64,000 nt of DNA from Candidatus Kapaibacterium sp. (GCA_026003495.1 BPHK01000001.1:372001-436000), one strand, 5' to 3'. Positions 28,948 through 37,613 are shown, counted from the first letter of the stretch. Made by a program: numbers and translations. The notes: generated by a model not told the origin, from the sequence alone.

Positions 28948-29625
28948 CTACGGAAGTGTGTGGAATGGAATTGCCAAATCTTTCAGTGTAGCTTTCCAAA
29001 CCGTATATGCTTCGTTTCGCTGCAGTGCAAGCACAAAGGTAACGCTGGGATGACCGCGGAGGCACCGTAGATCAGCAATCGGAGTCGTTGTGGTGCGCAT
29101 TGTACCGACGATGATCGCATGGATTGGTACACTGGCGGTGCAGTACTGTTCGAGTGGTTTCAAGAGAGCTGAATAGGAGCTCGTTTGGACAGTGGGGGCG
29201 GTCAAAATCCACCGATCGAGCAATGGCGAGATCCGAGCAAGTGTGTCAATGATGATAGTATCGCTCCGATGGATGCGCAGTATCGCATCACTACGGTTGA
29301 GGCTCTCGATATATCCACGCAGCTTTCGATAGGGAAACGAAGGTGGCGAGAGGACAAAGACATCGACTGTTGGGCGGATCAGCGCGGTGATGGGAGGCGC
29401 AGGACTACTCAGCGTGGAGGTGGCGACTGACGCCGTGTCTGGTTGCGCACGCTGCTGGTGGTGCTCCGGTTGCGGTGGTCGTGCCACGTGTGAAACGCTA
29501 TCACCCGCAAGCACGGTGGAATGGTTAGAGGCGTTCGTCGAAAACCTTAGTACCACGCGCCACCCAAGCGCGAGTGCTGCAACGAGCAGCATAACCCAAA
29601 CAAGATTTCGCAACCATGTATGCAT
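28948..29625 (-). CDS. hypothetical single-pass membrane protein
   Basis: 225 residues from ATG 29625 (MHTWLRNLVWVMLLVAALALGW), which opens with an N-terminal membrane helix. It is followed by a Pro/Ser/Thr/Gln linker of about 50 residues and a periplasmic alpha/beta domain of about 130 residues. No family recognised. The longer start at 29661 adds 12 residues without a signal character. It sits between argH and the lipoprotein gene on the same strand, 71 nt after argH in the opposite order, so its transcription may start in that gap or read through from the arg operon. Confidence 0.6.
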   Translation of the reverse strand: MHTWLRNLVWVMLLVAALALGWRVVLRFSTNASNHSTVLAGDSVSHVARPPQPEHHQQRAQPDTASVATSTLSSPAPPITALIRPTVDVFVLSPPSFPYRKLRGYIESLNRSDAILRIHRSDTIIIDTLARISPLLDRWILTAPTVQTSSYSALLKPLEQYCTASVPIHAIIVGTMRTTTTPIADLRCLRGHPSVTFVLALQRNEAYTVWKATLKDLAIPFHTLP

Positions 29626-29696
29626 CGAACTGAACGCATTCTCCGTAGCACAGGCGCACATGCAATTTACAATCGCAGTCCCGTCCTACGGGAATT

Positions 29697-30998
29697 TCAG
29701 GTCAGGATACGGGTGAGCATGTCCTCCTTTGCAGCGTGGATAGCATCGGCATCGAACCGTGCGATCACGCTCTGTGTGTTCTGCGGGAGTTCTGATAGTG
29801 TGTTGTCTGCATTCTGCAACGTTTCGCCGATTGCGCGGTAGGCGGTCCGGAAGCTTTCCCCTCTCTGTTGCATGCGGTGGTAAATCGCCTCGACGCTCCA
29901 GATTTCGCGAAACTCTGGTCGCGTCAGAACATCCTCGACGGGCTCTAAGGATGGCACCACATGCTGAACGACCGCGATACATCGGTCGAAGTCATCCCAT
30001 GCTGGCAACAACAGTTCCTTGAGAAGCTGGTAGTCCCGATGGTAGCCCGATGGGAGAGAATCCACGATCGCGCTGAGCTGGACGGGCAGTACCGCCAAGC
30101 TATGAAAGCGACCACGCAAGAGCTCGAAGACATCCGGATTCTGCTTGTGTGGCATAATGCTCGAGCCGGTCGTCAGCTCGCTTGGCAATCGGAGAAATCG
30201 AAATCCCGGTGATACGAACAGCACCACATCAGTCGCCCAGCGCGCGAGTGTGGATGCATACGCCGCCACTGCGAGTGCGCATCGGTGTTCGAGTTTCCCC
30301 CGGAGGAGCTGCGCAGCTGGTGGGCTCGAAACCATCGTTCGGAACCCAAGGAGTTCGGTGGTAATGGTACGGTCGATCGGAAAGCTACTACCGTAGCCAG
30401 CGGCTGTGCCCAATGGGTTCTTGCTGGCAAGTTCTAATGCTGCAACCGTCAGCGTCATGTCCTCCACGAGAGATTCTGCATAACTACTCATCCAGAGTCC
30501 GAGCGAAGATGGCATTGCTGCTTGGAGATGGGTCAACCCTGGGACGAGCGCATCCCGCCGTGCGATAGCCCAGGAAAGCATACGCTCGATGAGCATTCCA
30601 ATGGTACGAGCACTTTCCCGCAAGCGATCGCGCACGTAGAGCATTAGTGCAGTGAGCACCTGATCGTTGCGCGAACGTGCGGTGTGGATTTTCTCGCCGA
30701 TCGGACCAAGCCGCCGTACCAATTCCAACTCTAATTGCGAGTGGATATCCTCGACGCCATCCTCAATGCGAAAGGTGCCGCGTTCGATATCACCGGCGAT
30801 TGCCTCGAGTGCGCCGATGAGCTGCGATGCTTCCTCCGCCGAAATGATGCCCGTTTTGCCGAGCATGTGGGCGTGTGCAATCGATGCGGCAACGTCGTAC
30901 CGAGCCAAGCGGAGATCAAGCTCCCGGTCGCGACCGATCGTGAACTGTTCGACCACTTCATCCAGCTGCGTGGTGCTTTTTTGCCAGAGCTTCATCAT
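29697..30998 (-). CDS. argH: argininosuccinate lyase
   Basis: Last step of arginine synthesis: argininosuccinate to arginine and fumarate. 433 residues with the fumarase/aspartase superfamily signature GSSIMPHKQNP at about 280-290. HTARSRNDQV and THLQAAMPSS are also diagnostic of argininosuccinate lyase. Two ATG codons stand in tandem; 30998 gives a 4-nt overlap with argE, like the other junctions in this operon, while 30995 gives better spacing from the GGAGG upstream. It is the last recognisable gene of the arginine operon. Confidence 0.93.
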   Translation of the reverse strand: MMKLWQKSTTQLDEVVEQFTIGRDRELDLRLARYDVAASIAHAHMLGKTGIISAEEASQLIGALEAIAGDIERGTFRIEDGVEDIHSQLELELVRRLGPIGEKIHTARSRNDQVLTALMLYVRDRLRESARTIGMLIERMLSWAIARRDALVPGLTHLQAAMPSSLGLWMSSYAESLVEDMTLTVAALELASKNPLGTAAGYGSSFPIDRTITTELLGFRTMVSSPPAAQLLRGKLEHRCALAVAAYASTLARWATDVVLFVSPGFRFLRLPSELTTGSSIMPHKQNPDVFELLRGRFHSLAVLPVQLSAIVDSLPSGYHRDYQLLKELLLPAWDDFDRCIAVVQHVVPSLEPVEDVLTRPEFREIWSVEAIYHRMQQRGESFRTAYRAIGETLQNADNTLSELPQNTQSVIARFDADAIHAAKEDMLTRILT

Positions 30999-32068
30999 TC
31001 CTCCAGGAGTGAGTGGTTCGAGAGGTATTCTGCGAGCGTTGCAAGAAAGGCGCGATAGCGGGCAATGCCCTCGGCCAGCTCGGCAAGCTCGATGTACTCA
31101 TCGGCAGTGTGAGAGCGCTGCGAGTCGCCCGGACCCATCTTGATGCTCGGCACCGGCAGGAGCGCCTGATCCGAGAGCGTCGGCGACCCGTAGCACGGTA
31201 TGCCCAGACGCTCGGCAACACGGAGGAATGCATGCCCTGCAGGCAGACGCGACGGACGCAAACGCAGCGATACCTGCTCGATGCGTGAGCGAAGGTTTGC
31301 TTTGAGCATCCCGAGCAACTCCTCGTGTGTGTAGGCATCGGTGGTGCGTAGATCCACGGTGAACGAGCACCGATCCGGGATGACGTTGTGCTGCGAGCCT
31401 GCCGAGATCATCGTGACCGTTGCACGAACGCGACCGAGCAGATCGCTTGTGCGTTCGAACGGCTGGGCGTGGAGCCAGGCAATGTCGTCGAGTGCAATGT
31501 CAATGGCATTGACGCCCGTACCGTGTGCAGCGTGGCCAGCGACGCCTTCGGCGACGCATCGAAGGACCATCAAGCCGCGCTCTGCGATTGCCATCCGAAG
31601 TGAGGTTGGCTCGCCGACGATCGCTGCATCCAGGCGCGGAAGCTGCGATAAAAGGGAGCTGATCCCGCCAGTTCCGCTAATTTCCTCTTCAGCAGTTGCA
31701 GCGAAGACCAGGTTGTAGGGCAGTGGATGTGACCATAGCTCCGCAAACACCACTGCGAGCGCAACCAGACTCGCGCCAGCGTCGTTGCTGCCTAGGCCGT
31801 AGAGTCTGCCACCCTCGATGGTTGGAGAGAGCGGATTGCGCGTCCACCCTGCCACAGGGCGAACAGTATCCAGGTGCGAGTTGAGCAGGATCGTCGGCTT
31901 CGACTGGTCAAACGATGCCGAGCATGCCCAGACGTTATTGCCGCTCCGCTGCCAAGGGATGTTCCGCTCGGCAAAAAAACGCTCGATGATCGCAGCGGCG
32001 TGGCTTTCCTCTCGGCTCGGCGAGAAGGTCGCGATCAGCTGCGTGAGCAGTTCAACGGCAGCGGTCAT
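30995..32068 (-). CDS. argE: M20-family deacylase, probable N-acyl-ornithine/citrulline deacetylase
   Basis: 357 residues, metallopeptidase family M20. Metal-site motifs: LLNSHLDTVRP (His and Asp), the bridging Asp in GSNDAGAS, and the catalytic Glu pair in ATAEEEISG. In Bacteroidota this gene follows argB, and because the carbamoyltransferase acts on acylated ornithine, the substrate here is expected to be N-acetyl- or N-succinyl-citrulline (known for the pathway; inferred for this protein). ATGA overlap with argB at 32065-32068 and with argH at the other end. Confidence 0.88.
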   Translation of the reverse strand: MTAAVELLTQLIATFSPSREESHAAAIIERFFAERNIPWQRSGNNVWACSASFDQSKPTILLNSHLDTVRPVAGWTRNPLSPTIEGGRLYGLGSNDAGASLVALAVVFAELWSHPLPYNLVFAATAEEEISGTGGISSLLSQLPRLDAAIVGEPTSLRMAIAERGLMVLRCVAEGVAGHAAHGTGVNAIDIALDDIAWLHAQPFERTSDLLGRVRATVTMISAGSQHNVIPDRCSFTVDLRTTDAYTHEELLGMLKANLRSRIEQVSLRLRPSRLPAGHAFLRVAERLGIPCYGSPTLSDQALLPVPSIKMGPGDSQRSHTADEYIELAELAEGIARYRAFLATLAEYLSNHSLLEE

Positions 32069-32850
32069 TGCTCATTTCTCCGTGAGGGAAGGATTCGGGT
32101 GCCGCGCACATGGGGCAAGTGTTCGGCTGCGATGATTGCAACCTCGGCTATGCCACAGTCTGCTGCAGCAAAAGCTGCGTCGAGCTTCGGGAGCATCCCA
32201 TCGCGGACGACACCGCGATCAACCAGCTGTGCGAGCCGCTGGCGGTCGAGTGCGGGGATGATTGCTCCGTCAGCATCGCGAACGCCGCCGCTCGGAGTGC
32301 AAAACCAAAGTCGCACATCCAACCATCGAGCAGCAGCAAACTGCGCAGCCAGGCTCGCTGCGACCGTGTCGGCGTTGGTGTTGAGGAGCTGGCCGCATCC
32401 ATCGTGGGTGATCGGTGCGATGACGGGGACAACTCCAGCCTCGAGCAATGCAATGAGCGGAGCGATCTCTGCGCGGATTGGATCGCCGACGTAGCCGAAG
32501 TCAATCGTTCCCTGCCGCTTGATGGCGCAGATGATGTTGCCATCGCATGCAGCGATTCCAACAGCGCGCACCCCTTCAGCCAAGAGTGCGGCAACGAGGC
32601 GCTTGTTGAGCAGGCCGGCGGTCGTCATCACCAGCACCTCGAGCATGGCAGCGTCCGTGATGCGGCGGCCGTTGTGAAAGCGTGCTTCGATTCCGAGCCG
32701 CTGGGCAAGCGCAGTCGTTTGTTTCCCGCCGCCGTGGACGATGATGAGCGGCTGTGGCATCTGCGCCAGTTGGCCGGCAAGGGACGCAAGGTTGCTGCTG
32801 TCACCGCCAAGGAGTTCCCCGCCGAGCTTGAGGATGTGCAGCGTCGTCAT
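32065..32850 (-). CDS. argB: N-acetylglutamate kinase
   Basis: Phosphorylates N-acyl-glutamate. 261 residues, amino-acid kinase fold. LKLGGELL near the N-terminus and IVHGGGKQTTALAQRLG (glycine-rich loop) are characteristic, then NTNADTVAASLA and the Lys-containing VRDGMLPKLDAA. ATG at 32850 is confirmed by the 4-nt overlap with the argF' stop. The short N-terminus, lacking the extra helix of arginine-inhibited ArgB proteins, suggests it is not feedback-inhibited (inference). Confidence 0.93.
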   Translation of the reverse strand: MTTLHILKLGGELLGGDSSNLASLAGQLAQMPQPLIIVHGGGKQTTALAQRLGIEARFHNGRRITDAAMLEVLVMTTAGLLNKRLVAALLAEGVRAVGIAACDGNIICAIKRQGTIDFGYVGDPIRAEIAPLIALLEAGVVPVIAPITHDGCGQLLNTNADTVAASLAAQFAAARWLDVRLWFCTPSGGVRDADGAIIPALDRQRLAQLVDRGVVRDGMLPKLDAAFAAADCGIAEVAIIAAEHLPHVRGTRILPSRRNEQ

Positions 32851-33794
32851 CGCGTCTCCAAAATCGTTCGGAGGACAGCTTGCGCGGCGGGGATTCGGTT
32901 GGCTGCTTGCTCGATGACAAGCGAACGCGGCGAATCGAGCACCGCATCGCTTGCGATCATGTTCCGCCGAATCGGAAGGCAGTGGAGGAAGTAGCCATCG
33001 CTGGTGCGCGCCATCTTCTCCGGTGTGATTTGCCAAGACCGATCCTGCGACAAAATTTTTCCGTAGTCACGGTAGCTCGACCAGTTTTTTGCATAGACGA
33101 ACTCGGCGCCGTCGAGCGCTTCGTCTTGGTCATAAGAGATCGTTGCACCCTCGGTGAATTGTGGATCGAGTTCGTATCCCGGAGGATGTGCAATGACCAA
33201 CTCGTAGTCCATCGCGCGTGCCCACTCTGCAAACGAATTGGGGACAGCCTGCGGCAAGGCTTTGGGATGCGGTGCCCAGGTGAGCACCACGCGAGGTCTG
33301 CTGCGACGCTTGAACTGCTCGATCGTCAGGACATCTGCCAGCGATTGGAGTGGATGGCGTGTTGCTGATTCGAGGCTCACGATCGGAACGCCAGCGCACG
33401 CACGGAAGCGTTCGAGGATCGTTTCGGCGTAATCTTCCTGGCGATCGCGAAGATGAGCGAACGAGCGCACGCCCAATACATCTACGTACCGACCGAGCAC
33501 TGCTGCTGCTTCACGGATATGTTCGGCGGCTGGGCCATCCATCTCCACACCATCGCGCGTTTCGAGTTGCCAGGTTTCATCGCCGACGGTCATGCTGATG
33601 ACATCCATGCCCAAGAGCGTCGCTGCGCGGTGCGTGCTCACGCGCGTTCGGAGACTGGGGTTGAAAAACACCATCCCGAGCGTACGCCCGCGCCCAAGCG
33701 ATGGCCATGCATGAGGTGAGCGTTTGCACTCGAATGCACGCTCGATGAGCGCGCTGAGGTTCGATACGTCAGCGATTTTTGTGAAGTGTTGCAT
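32847..33794 (-). CDS. argF': N-acyl-ornithine carbamoyltransferase (acetyl- or succinyl-ornithine type)
   Basis: 315 residues. The carbamoyl-phosphate motif is FFNPSLRTRVSTHRAATLLGM, split by the family's STHRA, and the C-terminal motif is FLHCLPIRRN. These match the branch found in Bacteroides and Xanthomonas, which carbamoylates acylated ornithine, and not ordinary ornithine carbamoyltransferase. Acetyl versus succinyl specificity depends on one residue near the 80s loop. The loop here reads MDGPAAEHI, and the Pro might suggest the succinyl form, but I cannot align it with certainty. ATG 33794 is preferred over TTG 33818, leaving 17 nt to argC, the only gap in the operon. Confidence 0.88.
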   Translation of the reverse strand: MQHFTKIADVSNLSALIERAFECKRSPHAWPSLGRGRTLGMVFFNPSLRTRVSTHRAATLLGMDVISMTVGDETWQLETRDGVEMDGPAAEHIREAAAVLGRYVDVLGVRSFAHLRDRQEDYAETILERFRACAGVPIVSLESATRHPLQSLADVLTIEQFKRRSRPRVVLTWAPHPKALPQAVPNSFAEWARAMDYELVIAHPPGYELDPQFTEGATISYDQDEALDGAEFVYAKNWSSYRDYGKILSQDRSWQITPEKMARTSDGYFLHCLPIRRNMIASDAVLDSPRSLVIEQAANRIPAAQAVLRTILETR

Positions 33795-33811
33795 CGTCTG
33801 CTGTTCTATTG

Positions 33812-34753
33812 TTACCAACCGATACTCCGAAGAGGAAGCCCTGCCGTTTCGTCCAGCCCAAGGGTCAGGTTCATGTTTTGCACAGCCTGCGCTGCTGCGC
33901 CTTTGAGCATGTTATCGAGTGCACAGATGATCACCGCAGTTTGCTGGCGAACGGCGCAGTGGACAACCGCGCGCGCTGTTCCGACGACACGCTTGAGGTC
34001 CGGCGGATCGCTTGCGTATCGGACGAGAGGATGAGCAGCGTAATACTCGCGGTAAAGTTGGGCGAGCCTCTCTTCCGGCAATGCGGTAGGGACAAAGGCT
34101 GTCGTGACGATCCCGCGTGTGAAGGGACCACGCTGCGGGACGAAGTGTAGCGGCGGCTCCAAGCTGAGTGCGGAGCGGACTTCCTCCGCATGCCGATGAC
34201 TCATGATGCTGTAGGGTTCGACGTTCGCAAAGCGCCAGGAGAAATGCACTGTCGGAGTGAGCGATGCGCCCGCACCTGTCGAGCCGGTGATCCCGCTGGC
34301 GTAGATCGCCGGGGGGATGATTCCGCTGTGCAGCAATGGCAGGAGCGATAGCGATAGCGCTGTTGCAAAGCAGCCAGGATTGGCAATGCGCCGTGCCGTG
34401 CGAATGCGATCGCGGTTGAGTTCGGGCAAGCCATAGACGAATGCTGCATCGGTGCGATGGTCGCTGCTTAGGTCCACGATGATACTCCGTTCGAGCTGCG
34501 GATGTTCTGTCAGGAGAGCTCGTGCTGCTCCATGCGGCACAGCCAGAAACACGACATCTGCATCATCGGAAGGCAGAGCCTGGAGCGGCGTATCCACGAT
34601 TCCGTCGAGGTCTGGCGCAAGCGCGCTCATTGGTTTCCCCGCGTGCGTTCGGCTCACCAGGGACGCAATCTCGACGTGCGGATGGAACGCAAGCAAACGG
34701 ACAAGTTCTATCCCAGCGTAGCCGCTGGCGCCGATGATGCCCACACGCGTCAT
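33812..34753 (-). CDS. argC: N-acetyl-gamma-glutamyl-phosphate reductase
   Basis: NADPH-dependent reduction of N-acyl-glutamyl phosphate to the semialdehyde. 313 residues. N-terminal Rossmann motif GIIGASGYAGIELVRLL and the catalytic-cysteine motif NPGCFAT at about 125-131; SGITGSTGAGAS is also typical. Overlaps argG by 4 nt. argD, the next enzyme of the pathway, which sits here in many Bacteroidota, is missing from the operon. Confidence 0.95.
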   Translation of the reverse strand: MTRVGIIGASGYAGIELVRLLAFHPHVEIASLVSRTHAGKPMSALAPDLDGIVDTPLQALPSDDADVVFLAVPHGAARALLTEHPQLERSIIVDLSSDHRTDAAFVYGLPELNRDRIRTARRIANPGCFATALSLSLLPLLHSGIIPPAIYASGITGSTGAGASLTPTVHFSWRFANVEPYSIMSHRHAEEVRSALSLEPPLHFVPQRGPFTRGIVTTAFVPTALPEERLAQLYREYYAAHPLVRYASDPPDLKRVVGTARAVVHCAVRQQTAVIICALDNMLKGAAAQAVQNMNLTLGLDETAGLPLRSIGW

Positions 34754-35943
34754 ACCGTCTCACCGTTGATGGTGTGGAAGATGCGGAGTTGCTCGGCTGC
34801 GATGCGAGCAAAGCCGCGGACGTCGGCAGCGTTCCAATCTGTCGCTTGTTCACCGTACCGACCAAAGCGCGCGTGCATCAGGTCGTGTGGGGAAATGACG
34901 CCCTCGATCTCGTAACGCTTCGGTGAAAGCTGGACGATGACGTCACCAGTGACAGTTCGCTGGGTTCGCTCGAAGAACGCTTCGACTGCACGGAGTGCTG
35001 GTTCTTCGAACATTCCCTCGTGGAGCAACTGCCCGTACCAGATCGCCAGCTGCTCTTTCAAGAGCAGTTGCCATTTGGTGAGTGTGTGCTTTTCGAGCGC
35101 GTGATGCGCTGCAATAGTCAGATGTGCTGCTGCTGCTTGGAATCCTACGCGTCCTTTGGTGCCGACGATGGTATCGCCGACGTGAATGCCGCGGCCGACA
35201 CCCCAGGGCGCTGCAGTTTCCTCGAGAGCAGCGATAGCTCGGAGTGGATGTTCGTAGAGTGTCCCATCGAAGCCGACAAGCTCGCCACGGATGAAGTGGA
35301 GAGTGAGCCGTGTTGTACCGTGTGCAGTGATCGGCGTGGGGAACGCATCGTCTGGGAGCGGTTCGTGGGACGTAAGCGTCTGGCGGCCGCCGACAGTCGT
35401 TCCCCAGATGCCACGGTTGATCGAGTACGGCGGGCGCTCGTGTTCCAACGCAACACCATGGGCATGCAAGTAGGCGAGTGCTTGCTCGCGAGTGACGTTA
35501 CCATCGCGGATTGGTGTCAGTATCTCGAGTTCTGGCGCGAGAATGCTCCAGGCAGCATCGAAGCGGATTTGGTCGTTGCCTGCACCGGTGCTCCCGTGTG
35601 CAAGCGCGCGAGCGCCGAGCTGGCGCGCGTGCTGGGCAATCAGCCGCGCCTGAATGGCGCGTTCAGCGCTGACCGAAAGCGGGTACGTGCCGTACCGAAG
35701 TACGTTGCCGAACACCAGGTATCGCAGGCAGTGTTCGTAGAGTGGCGTGGTGCCATCGAGCGTCGTGTGAGATGCTGCCCCAAGCTCGCGTGCGCGGCGC
35801 TCGATGGCAGTTTTTTCTTCCGGTGTGAATCCTCCGGTGTCAACCGTGACGGTGTGAACCCGCATGCCGCACTCGGCGCGCAGGTAGAGCAGGCAGTACG
35901 ACGTATCGAGACCGCCACTGAATGCGAGAACGACGTCGCTCAT
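34750..35943 (-). CDS. argG: argininosuccinate synthase
   Basis: ATP-dependent joining of citrulline and aspartate. 397 residues, usual length. The N-terminal PP-loop AFSGGLDTSYC (7-17) is diagnostic, with HGSTGAGNDQIRFD in the middle. First biosynthetic gene after the GNAT gene, overlapping it by 4 nt (ATGA) and argC by 4 nt. The sequence is of the shorter, divergent type seen in Bacteroidota arginine operons. Confidence 0.94.
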   Translation of the reverse strand: MSDVVLAFSGGLDTSYCLLYLRAECGMRVHTVTVDTGGFTPEEKTAIERRARELGAASHTTLDGTTPLYEHCLRYLVFGNVLRYGTYPLSVSAERAIQARLIAQHARQLGARALAHGSTGAGNDQIRFDAAWSILAPELEILTPIRDGNVTREQALAYLHAHGVALEHERPPYSINRGIWGTTVGGRQTLTSHEPLPDDAFPTPITAHGTTRLTLHFIRGELVGFDGTLYEHPLRAIAALEETAAPWGVGRGIHVGDTIVGTKGRVGFQAAAAHLTIAAHHALEKHTLTKWQLLLKEQLAIWYGQLLHEGMFEEPALRAVEAFFERTQRTVTGDVIVQLSPKRYEIEGVISPHDLMHARFGRYGEQATDWNAADVRGFARIAAEQLRIFHTINGETV

Positions 35944-36572
35944 CCTTGGTCATTGGTTGGTGGGACGATCGGAAGTGCATGCTCGATATGCTCGGCGGGA
36001 TCGTAGAGCAGCCCTGTGCACAGGCACATGGTGCGTCCGGTCCGCTGCAGAATGTCGTAGTTGCGGCAGGAGGCACAGCCGCGCCAGAATTCTTCGTCGC
36101 TGGTCAGCTCGCTAAAGTGGACAGGACGGAAGCCCAACTCGCTGTTGAGCTTGAGGACGGCGGCGCTGGTGGTGATGCTGAAGATTTTTGCTTCGGGGTA
36201 CAAGCGCCGGGACAGTTCAAACGCAGCATACTTGATGCGTCGTGCGACGCCGTGCCGGCGGTAGTTCGGCGCAACGATCAACCCAGAGTTGGCGACGTAG
36301 CGCCCGTGCTCCCACGTCTCGATGTAGCAAAACCCTACGAATGCTGGGTTGCTCCCATCGCCGCTTCGATCGAGCGCGATGATTGCTTTCCCCTCGCGCA
36401 TTTTCTGGCGAATGTATTCGGACGGGCGGCGCGCAATGCCTGTGCCGCGCTGGAGGGCAGATTCCTCGATCAGGCGCGAAATGGTTTCAGCATAGCATTC
36501 GTGCTCGCTCGATGCTACAGTGACCAGGAGTGTATCAACTCCGATTGCAGGTTCTGCGCTTGCTATTTCCAT
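35940..36572 (-). CDS. GNAT-family N-acyltransferase, first gene of the arginine operon
   Basis: 210 residues. The acetyl-CoA loop is seen in NSGLIVAPNYRRHGVARRIKYAAF (pattern R-R-x-G-x-A/G), with a C-terminal extension that holds four cysteines (CASCRNYDILQRTGRTMCLC). This gene family heads arginine operons next to argG in Bacteroidota. The simplest role is glutamate N-acetyltransferase or N-succinyltransferase (the missing ArgA activity), since no other gene for that step is present; this is inference from position. The start is 32 nt after the attenuator hairpin, so the gene is directly under its control. Confidence 0.8.
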   Translation of the reverse strand: MEIASAEPAIGVDTLLVTVASSEHECYAETISRLIEESALQRGTGIARRPSEYIRQKMREGKAIIALDRSGDGSNPAFVGFCYIETWEHGRYVANSGLIVAPNYRRHGVARRIKYAAFELSRRLYPEAKIFSITTSAAVLKLNSELGFRPVHFSELTSDEEFWRGCASCRNYDILQRTGRTMCLCTGLLYDPAEHIEHALPIVPPTNDQG

Positions 36573-36603
36573 CGGTTTCCGAACTGCTGGTTGTAAAACA
36601 AAC

Positions 36604-36633
36604 GCCGCTTCCTCGTGGCACGGAGGAAGCGGC
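36604..36633 (-). terminator. intrinsic terminator of the arginine-operon attenuator
   Basis: Perfect 11-bp stem (36633-36623 with 36614-36604) with an 8-nt loop, followed on the minus strand by GTTTGTTTT. It lies between the leader peptide stop and the first structural gene, so it can only act on transcripts entering the operon. Confidence 0.88.
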
Positions 36634-36662
36634 AGTTCTACGTTTGGGTGCTTGTGCGCGTA

Positions 36663-36773
36663 TTACCAGTGATAGGTGGTATTCTCCAACGCCTGCGACA
36701 ACACCGCCGCCGTCCCGTGCCACTGCTGGCAGGGTCGTCGTCGGAGTGATCGTCGTCGCAGCACGGAGGCCAT
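36663..36773 (-). CDS. argL-like: arginine leader peptide
   Basis: 36 codons reading MASVLRRRSLRRRPCQQW and on to a TAA at 36665-36663. Codons 6-8 and 11-13 are six arginines, all CGA, at 36758-36750 and 36743-36735. The peptide has no other striking feature, as expected of a sensor read by the ribosome. An in-frame TTG at 36803 could extend it by 10 residues. No Shine-Dalgarno is seen, in line with many genes here. It is too short for most gene finders. Confidence 0.8.
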   Translation of the reverse strand: MASVLRRRSLRRRPCQQWHGTAAVLSQALENTTYHW

Positions 36774-36813
36774 TGCACGCGTTGGAACATTGAGTGCAAA
36801 CAATTGCGGCGCG

Positions 36814-36842
36814 AAAATACGGGGTGCGTCGGAATTTGTCAA
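36814..36842 (-). promoter_or_regulatory. promoter of the arginine operon
   Basis: TTGACA (36842-36837), a 17-nt spacer, then TATTTT (36819-36814), which also resembles the Bacteroidota -7 box TAnnTTTG (here TATTTTCG). Transcription would start about 36807, some 34 nt before the leader peptide. It lies just after the dprE2-like stop codon. Confidence 0.65.
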
Positions 36843-36860
36843 AATGTTTTTTGCCCTCTG

Positions 36861-37613
36861 CTAATGCTTGACGTAGAGCATCGCGCGATCGGGGAGCAGG
36901 CGAGCGATGGCCATGATTGGCCGCCACCACCAAGGGATGTAGCGTCTGCCATCGCGATGACCAGCGATGAGCCGCGCAATTGCTGCTCCAACTCGCTCAG
37001 GCGATGCAGGGAAGAGCATTCGTTCCACATGTGTTGTCATCGGTGTACGGACGTATCCAGGTTTGATTGTCAGCACTCGCAAGTGCGATGAACGCAGCTT
37101 CCATCGCAATCGCACGCCATCGAGGTACACATCGAGTGCTGCTTTTGATGCGGCGTAGAGAAAGTTGTTGACGCGTCCGCGATCGGCGGCGACAGAGCTG
37201 ATGACTGCAAGGACACCGCTGCCGCGTTCCTCGAAGTGCCGGCACACCGCTGTGCAGAGCGTCAGCACCGAGACTGTGTTGATTTCGAGCACACTGTGCG
37301 CCAGGATCGGGTCATGGACAACTTCCTCATGCCGAGGAAGCACTGCATGGGCAATCAGGACGGCATCGGGCAGCTGATCACCGAGCACCTGGCGTGCTTG
37401 GGCGAGTAGGTCCACCTCCTGCATGTGTTCGGCATCATACGCGAGCGTGTGGACCGTAGCGCCACGTACGCGAAGGCTTCTGGCGACTGCATCGAGCCGT
37501 TCTTGGTTGCGTGCTGCAAGGACGAATTGCTTGCATCTGCCGACAAGTGCGAGCGCTGTCTGCTCTGCGATTGCAGAGGTCGCACCGACGATGAGGATCG
37601 AAGAAGGGGTCAT
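36861..37613 (-). CDS. dprE2: DprE2-like short-chain dehydrogenase
   Basis: 250 residues, SDR fold. N-terminal Rossmann motif IVGATSAIAEQTALAL, catalytic Ser in VISSVAADRG and the Y-x-x-x-K pair in YAASKAALD; the C-terminal end is PWWWRPIMAIARLLPDRAM, similar to mycobacterial DprE2. DprE2 reduces decaprenylphosphoryl-2-keto-ribose to the arabinose form with NADH, as partner of DprE1. The adjoining gene is DprE1-like, with a 1-nt overlap (TGATG), which supports the pairing. Specificity is inferred from family and context. Confidence 0.85.
   Translation of the reverse strand: MTPSSILIVGATSAIAEQTALALVGRCKQFVLAARNQERLDAVARSLRVRGATVHTLAYDAEHMQEVDLLAQARQVLGDQLPDAVLIAHAVLPRHEEVVHDPILAHSVLEINTVSVLTLCTAVCRHFEERGSGVLAVISSVAADRGRVNNFLYAASKAALDVYLDGVRLRWKLRSSHLRVLTIKPGYVRTPMTTHVERMLFPASPERVGAAIARLIAGHRDGRRYIPWWWRPIMAIARLLPDRAMLYVKH

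Larger units (their letters stand above)
36604..36773 (-). promoter_or_regulatory. arginine-responsive transcription attenuator
   Basis: Four pairing elements can be read. CTGCGACGAC (36761-36752, inside the first Arg-codon run) pairs with GTTGTCGCAG (36702-36693), 10 bp with one G-U. TGCCA (36731-36727) pairs with TGGCA (36722-36718). The segment GTGGCACGG plus GCGGC (36723-36706, 4-nt gap) pairs with CCGTGCCAC and GCCGC of the terminator (36633-36615), 14 bp in total, and so takes up the whole 5' arm of the terminator. A ribosome stalled at the Arg codons would free this antiterminator; a ribosome that finishes the leader would let the terminator form. This is the classical logic of ribosome-mediated attenuation. 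Confidence 0.82.

Noticed and set aside
36535-36933. 132-codon minus-strand frame over the attenuator
   Set aside because: It crosses the promoter, leader ORF and terminator in a different frame, with no signal; the 36-codon Arg-rich ORF fits the RNA structures.
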